Translations under genes and position numbers: made by a program
Part shown: piece after piece, positions 62,165 through 64,000 of the stretch
Numbering within the stretch: the stretch's first letter is position 1
How the letters are laid out: each line of letters starts with the position of its first letter
The notes under the pieces: generated by a model
Told to the model about the DNA's origin: nothing
The model's input: the letters and a program-made list of their open reading frames with translations, nothing else
Database searches by the model: none
NCBI GenBank assembly: GCA_020638835.1
Contig: JACKHV010000002.1
Span: 653,134 to 717,133, forward strand
From: Planctomycetota bacterium
GTDB taxonomy: Bacteria > Planctomycetota > UBA1135 > GCA-002686595
Direction: 5' to 3'
DNA: 64,000 nt

Positions 62165-63004
62165 ATGGATGGACGCACGAGAACGGTGCCGGTTCCCGCC
62201 CTCGGCATCGAGTTCGAGGTGCTGGCCGACGACAGCATCATCGGCCCGGCGATCGCCTCGGGCTCGTGGGAGGACCACGAGACCGCGCTCTTCCGTGCAC
62301 ACGTCGGCCCGGGGAAGCGCGTGCTCGACCTCGGTGCGAACGTCGCTTGGTTCGCCGTGCAGGCCATCCTCGCCGGAGCGGACGTCACGGCCTTCGAGCC
62401 GGTGCCGTCGATCGCGGCGGTGGCGCAGCGCAACATCGAGCGCGCGAACGCGAAGGGCCCGGGCAGCGGACGCCTGCTGCCGTTCGCCGCCGCCGACCGC
62501 GCGGGGACGGCGCGCATCGTGCTCGCGGCGACGAACCACGGCGACAACCGCGTGCTCGACGACGAGGCGGACGCGCCGGCCGACCTCGCCGGCGCCGAGG
62601 AACTCGAGATCCGCCTCGAACGCGTCGACGACCACGTGCAGGGCCCGATCGACGTGCTGAAAGTCGACACGCAGGGCTCGGAGTTGCTGGCGCTGCAGGG
62701 CGCGCGAAAGCTGCTCGCCGCCAGCCCCGACGTCGCGCTGCTGATCGAGTTCTGGCCCTACGCGCTGCGCGGCGGCACGCCGCAGGAGCTGCTCGCACTG
62801 CTCGACGAACTGGGCTTCACGCTCGGCAAGGCGACGGCCGCGCCCTACCCCATGGATGCGGACCGCATCCTGCGCCAAGCTCTCGCGCGCGATCCCGTCA
62901 AGGGCGGCCTCGACCTCTACGGCGTCAAGGGACGCCTCCCCTTCCACGTCCTCGGTCCGAAGGCACGCCTGCGTTCGAGCTGGCGCGCGCTCCGCGAGGA
63001 CTGA
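62165..63004 (+). CDS. FkbM-family methyltransferase
   Basis: The ~279-residue protein has a SAM-binding fold: RVLDLGANVAWFAVQAILAG, VTAFEPVPSIAAVAQRNIERAN, DVLKVDTQGSELLALQGARKLL and LLIEFWPYALRGG. FkbM enzymes O-methylate sugars or polyketides; the acceptor is unknown. I chose ATG 62165, which leads directly into the domain. ATG 62129 in the same frame is possible; neither has a strong Shine-Dalgarno. The amidohydrolase gene follows after 23 bases and is probably co-transcribed. Confidence 0.85.
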   Translation: MDGRTRTVPVPALGIEFEVLADDSIIGPAIASGSWEDHETALFRAHVGPGKRVLDLGANVAWFAVQAILAGADVTAFEPVPSIAAVAQRNIERANAKGPGSGRLLPFAAADRAGTARIVLAATNHGDNRVLDDEADAPADLAGAEELEIRLERVDDHVQGPIDVLKVDTQGSELLALQGARKLLAASPDVALLIEFWPYALRGGTPQELLALLDELGFTLGKATAAPYPMDADRILRQALARDPVKGGLDLYGVKGRLPFHVLGPKARLRSSWRALRED

Positions 63005-63027
63005 GCCACTCACACCGAGCAGCCGGC

Positions 63028-63936
63028 ATGCAAGTCATCGACTTCCACTCGCACTTCTTCTGCCGCGAGTTCTTCGACGCGCTCGTCGCGCAGTCGCCGT
63101 TCCCCGGCGACGACATCCAACGCCTGGTCGAGCTCAGCGAGCGCACCGGCATCGAGATCCCGGAGCGCGACCTCGGCAGGCACACGCAGCGCTGGCTCGA
63201 CGAGATGGACGCGAAGGGACTCGACCACCTGGTGACCTTCGCGAGCCTCCCGGAGGAGACCGCGGCGGTGTCGGAGGCGGCGCGCCTCTCCAAGGGCCGT
63301 ATGAGCGCGATCGCGCTCGTCAACCCGAAGGCACCCGAGGCGCCGAAGAAGGTGCGCAAGCTGCTGACCGACTTCGGCTTCAAGGGCGTGCTGATCTTCC
63401 CGGCGATGCACCACTACGAGATCGACGGGCCAGAGGCGCGCGCGGTGTACGAAGTGCTCGCGGAGTTCGAGGCGCCGGTCTACGTGCACTGCGGCCTGCT
63501 GGTGGTGACGCTGAGAGACCTGCTCGGCATCCGTCGCACGCAGGACATCAACTACGCGAACCCGCTGCGCATCGTCCCGGCGGCGAACGACTTCCCCGCC
63601 GTGCCCTTCGTGATTCCGCACTTCGGCGCGGGCTTCTTCCGCGAGACGCTGATGGCGGGTTCGCAGTGCGCGAACGTCCATACCGACACGAGCTCGACGA
63701 ACTCGTGGACCAAGACGCAGCCCGAGAAGCTCACGCTGCGCGACGTCTTCGAGCGCGCGCTCGGCGTCTTCGGCCCGGACCGCATTCTCTTCGGCACGGA
63801 CTCGAACGTCTTCCCCGCCGGCTGGCGCGCCGACCGCCGCGCCGAACAGCGCGAGCTGCTCTGCGCGCTCGAGGTGCCCGAGGCGGACCAACAGAAGATC
63901 TTCGCGGGGAACGCGAAGCGCTTGCTGGGACTGTAG
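63028..63936 (+). CDS. amidohydrolase-family metal-dependent hydrolase
   Basis: The 302-residue TIM-barrel protein of the Amidohydrolase_2 type has IDFHSHFF (H7, H9), VYVHCGL, FVIPHFGAGFF and LFGTDSNVFP as successive metal and catalytic positions, and a typical ending QQKIFAGNAKRLLGL. Relatives act as decarboxylases or hydrolases on small aromatic or carboxylic substrates; none can be named here. ATG 63028. It is followed by a GGTACC-type palindrome at the window edge. Confidence 0.87.
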   Translation: MQVIDFHSHFFCREFFDALVAQSPFPGDDIQRLVELSERTGIEIPERDLGRHTQRWLDEMDAKGLDHLVTFASLPEETAAVSEAARLSKGRMSAIALVNPKAPEAPKKVRKLLTDFGFKGVLIFPAMHHYEIDGPEARAVYEVLAEFEAPVYVHCGLLVVTLRDLLGIRRTQDINYANPLRIVPAANDFPAVPFVIPHFGAGFFRETLMAGSQCANVHTDTSSTNSWTKTQPEKLTLRDVFERALGVFGPDRILFGTDSNVFPAGWRADRRAEQRELLCALEVPEADQQKIFAGNAKRLLGL

Positions 63937-63941
63937 AGAAG

Positions 63942-64000
63942 TACGGTACCGCGTTCGTTTTTCCAAAATAAGGCCCGCACCCGCTCGGGAACGTACCGTG
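63942..64000. repeat. GGTACC-type inverted repeat after the amidohydrolase gene (may run off the edge)
   Basis: ACGGTAC (63943-63949) pairs with GTACCGT (63993-63999), and GTTC (63953-63956) with GAAC (63989-63992), leaving a three-base bulge. The stem is preceded by TAG at 63934-63936. TACGGTACCGCG is identical to bases 32100-32111. A T5 run and AT-rich bases lie in the loop. The element may continue past the window end. Confidence 0.5.

Overview
The window is GC-rich, densely coded bacterial chromosome with about 51 protein genes, two tRNA genes and short intergenic gaps. I see no rRNA, insertion sequence, phage gene or CRISPR array. The best guess for the host is a Planctomycetota bacterium, or a close relative. 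The support is a TPR protein carrying two RNA polymerase alpha C-terminal domains, a multihaem cytochrome, a sulfatase-fold lipoprotein, zinc-ribbon membrane proteins, many predicted lipoproteins and a TonB-dependent receptor, which implies an outer membrane. TTG and GTG starts are common. This assignment is inference; no 16S gene is present.

Layout. 1-10.6 kb: a hybrid histidine kinase cut by the left edge, a polyprenol-phosphate sugar transferase with a SixA-like phosphatase, uvrB-uvrC, then a tandem pair of zinc-ribbon membrane proteins. 10.6-21.6 kb (minus strand apart from tRNA-Leu): an operon of membrane protein, NIL-domain protein, gamma-glutamyltransferase and SGNH hydrolase; divergent tRNA-Cys and tRNA-Leu; citrate synthase; leucyl aminopeptidase; ETF-quinone oxidoreductase; and an ssb - moaD/moaE fusion - metallo-beta-lactamase-fold hydrolase operon. 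21.8-30.2 kb: a PilZ protein, then translation and secretion genes (rpmE, prfA, prmC; ffh, rpsP) interleaved with an unknown membrane protein, a Maf pyrophosphatase and an endonuclease III-like protein with a histone-like tail.

30.4-42.5 kb: a pentahaem cytochrome, murA, the TPR/alpha-CTD protein with ruvA, and a serine-biosynthesis group (serA, hybrid kinase, serB-like, class V aminotransferase). 42.5-50.3 kb: a YfiR protein, a CHASE8-like hybrid kinase and a TonB-dependent receptor that look like one signalling unit, preceded by a large TPR/zincin lipoprotein. 50.4-64 kb: ribD, malate dehydrogenase, miaB, a heptosyltransferase-like enzyme, several lipoproteins, a sulfatase-fold enzyme with threonine at the nucleophile position, a PTPS/QueD-family enzyme, an FkbM methyltransferase and an amidohydrolase.

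Most of the window is housekeeping. The items most worth a second look are the endonuclease III-like protein that lacks both catalytic residues but keeps the Fe-S motif and carries a lysine-rich tail; the double alpha-CTD/TPR protein, which keeps most DNA-contact residues; the YfiR/CHASE8-kinase/TonB-receptor unit; the tandem zinc-ribbon paralogues; the internal Gly-Gly of the MoaD-MoaE fusion; and a set of GGTACC-containing intergenic hairpins, including a 39-bp near-perfect inverted repeat between two divergent genes.
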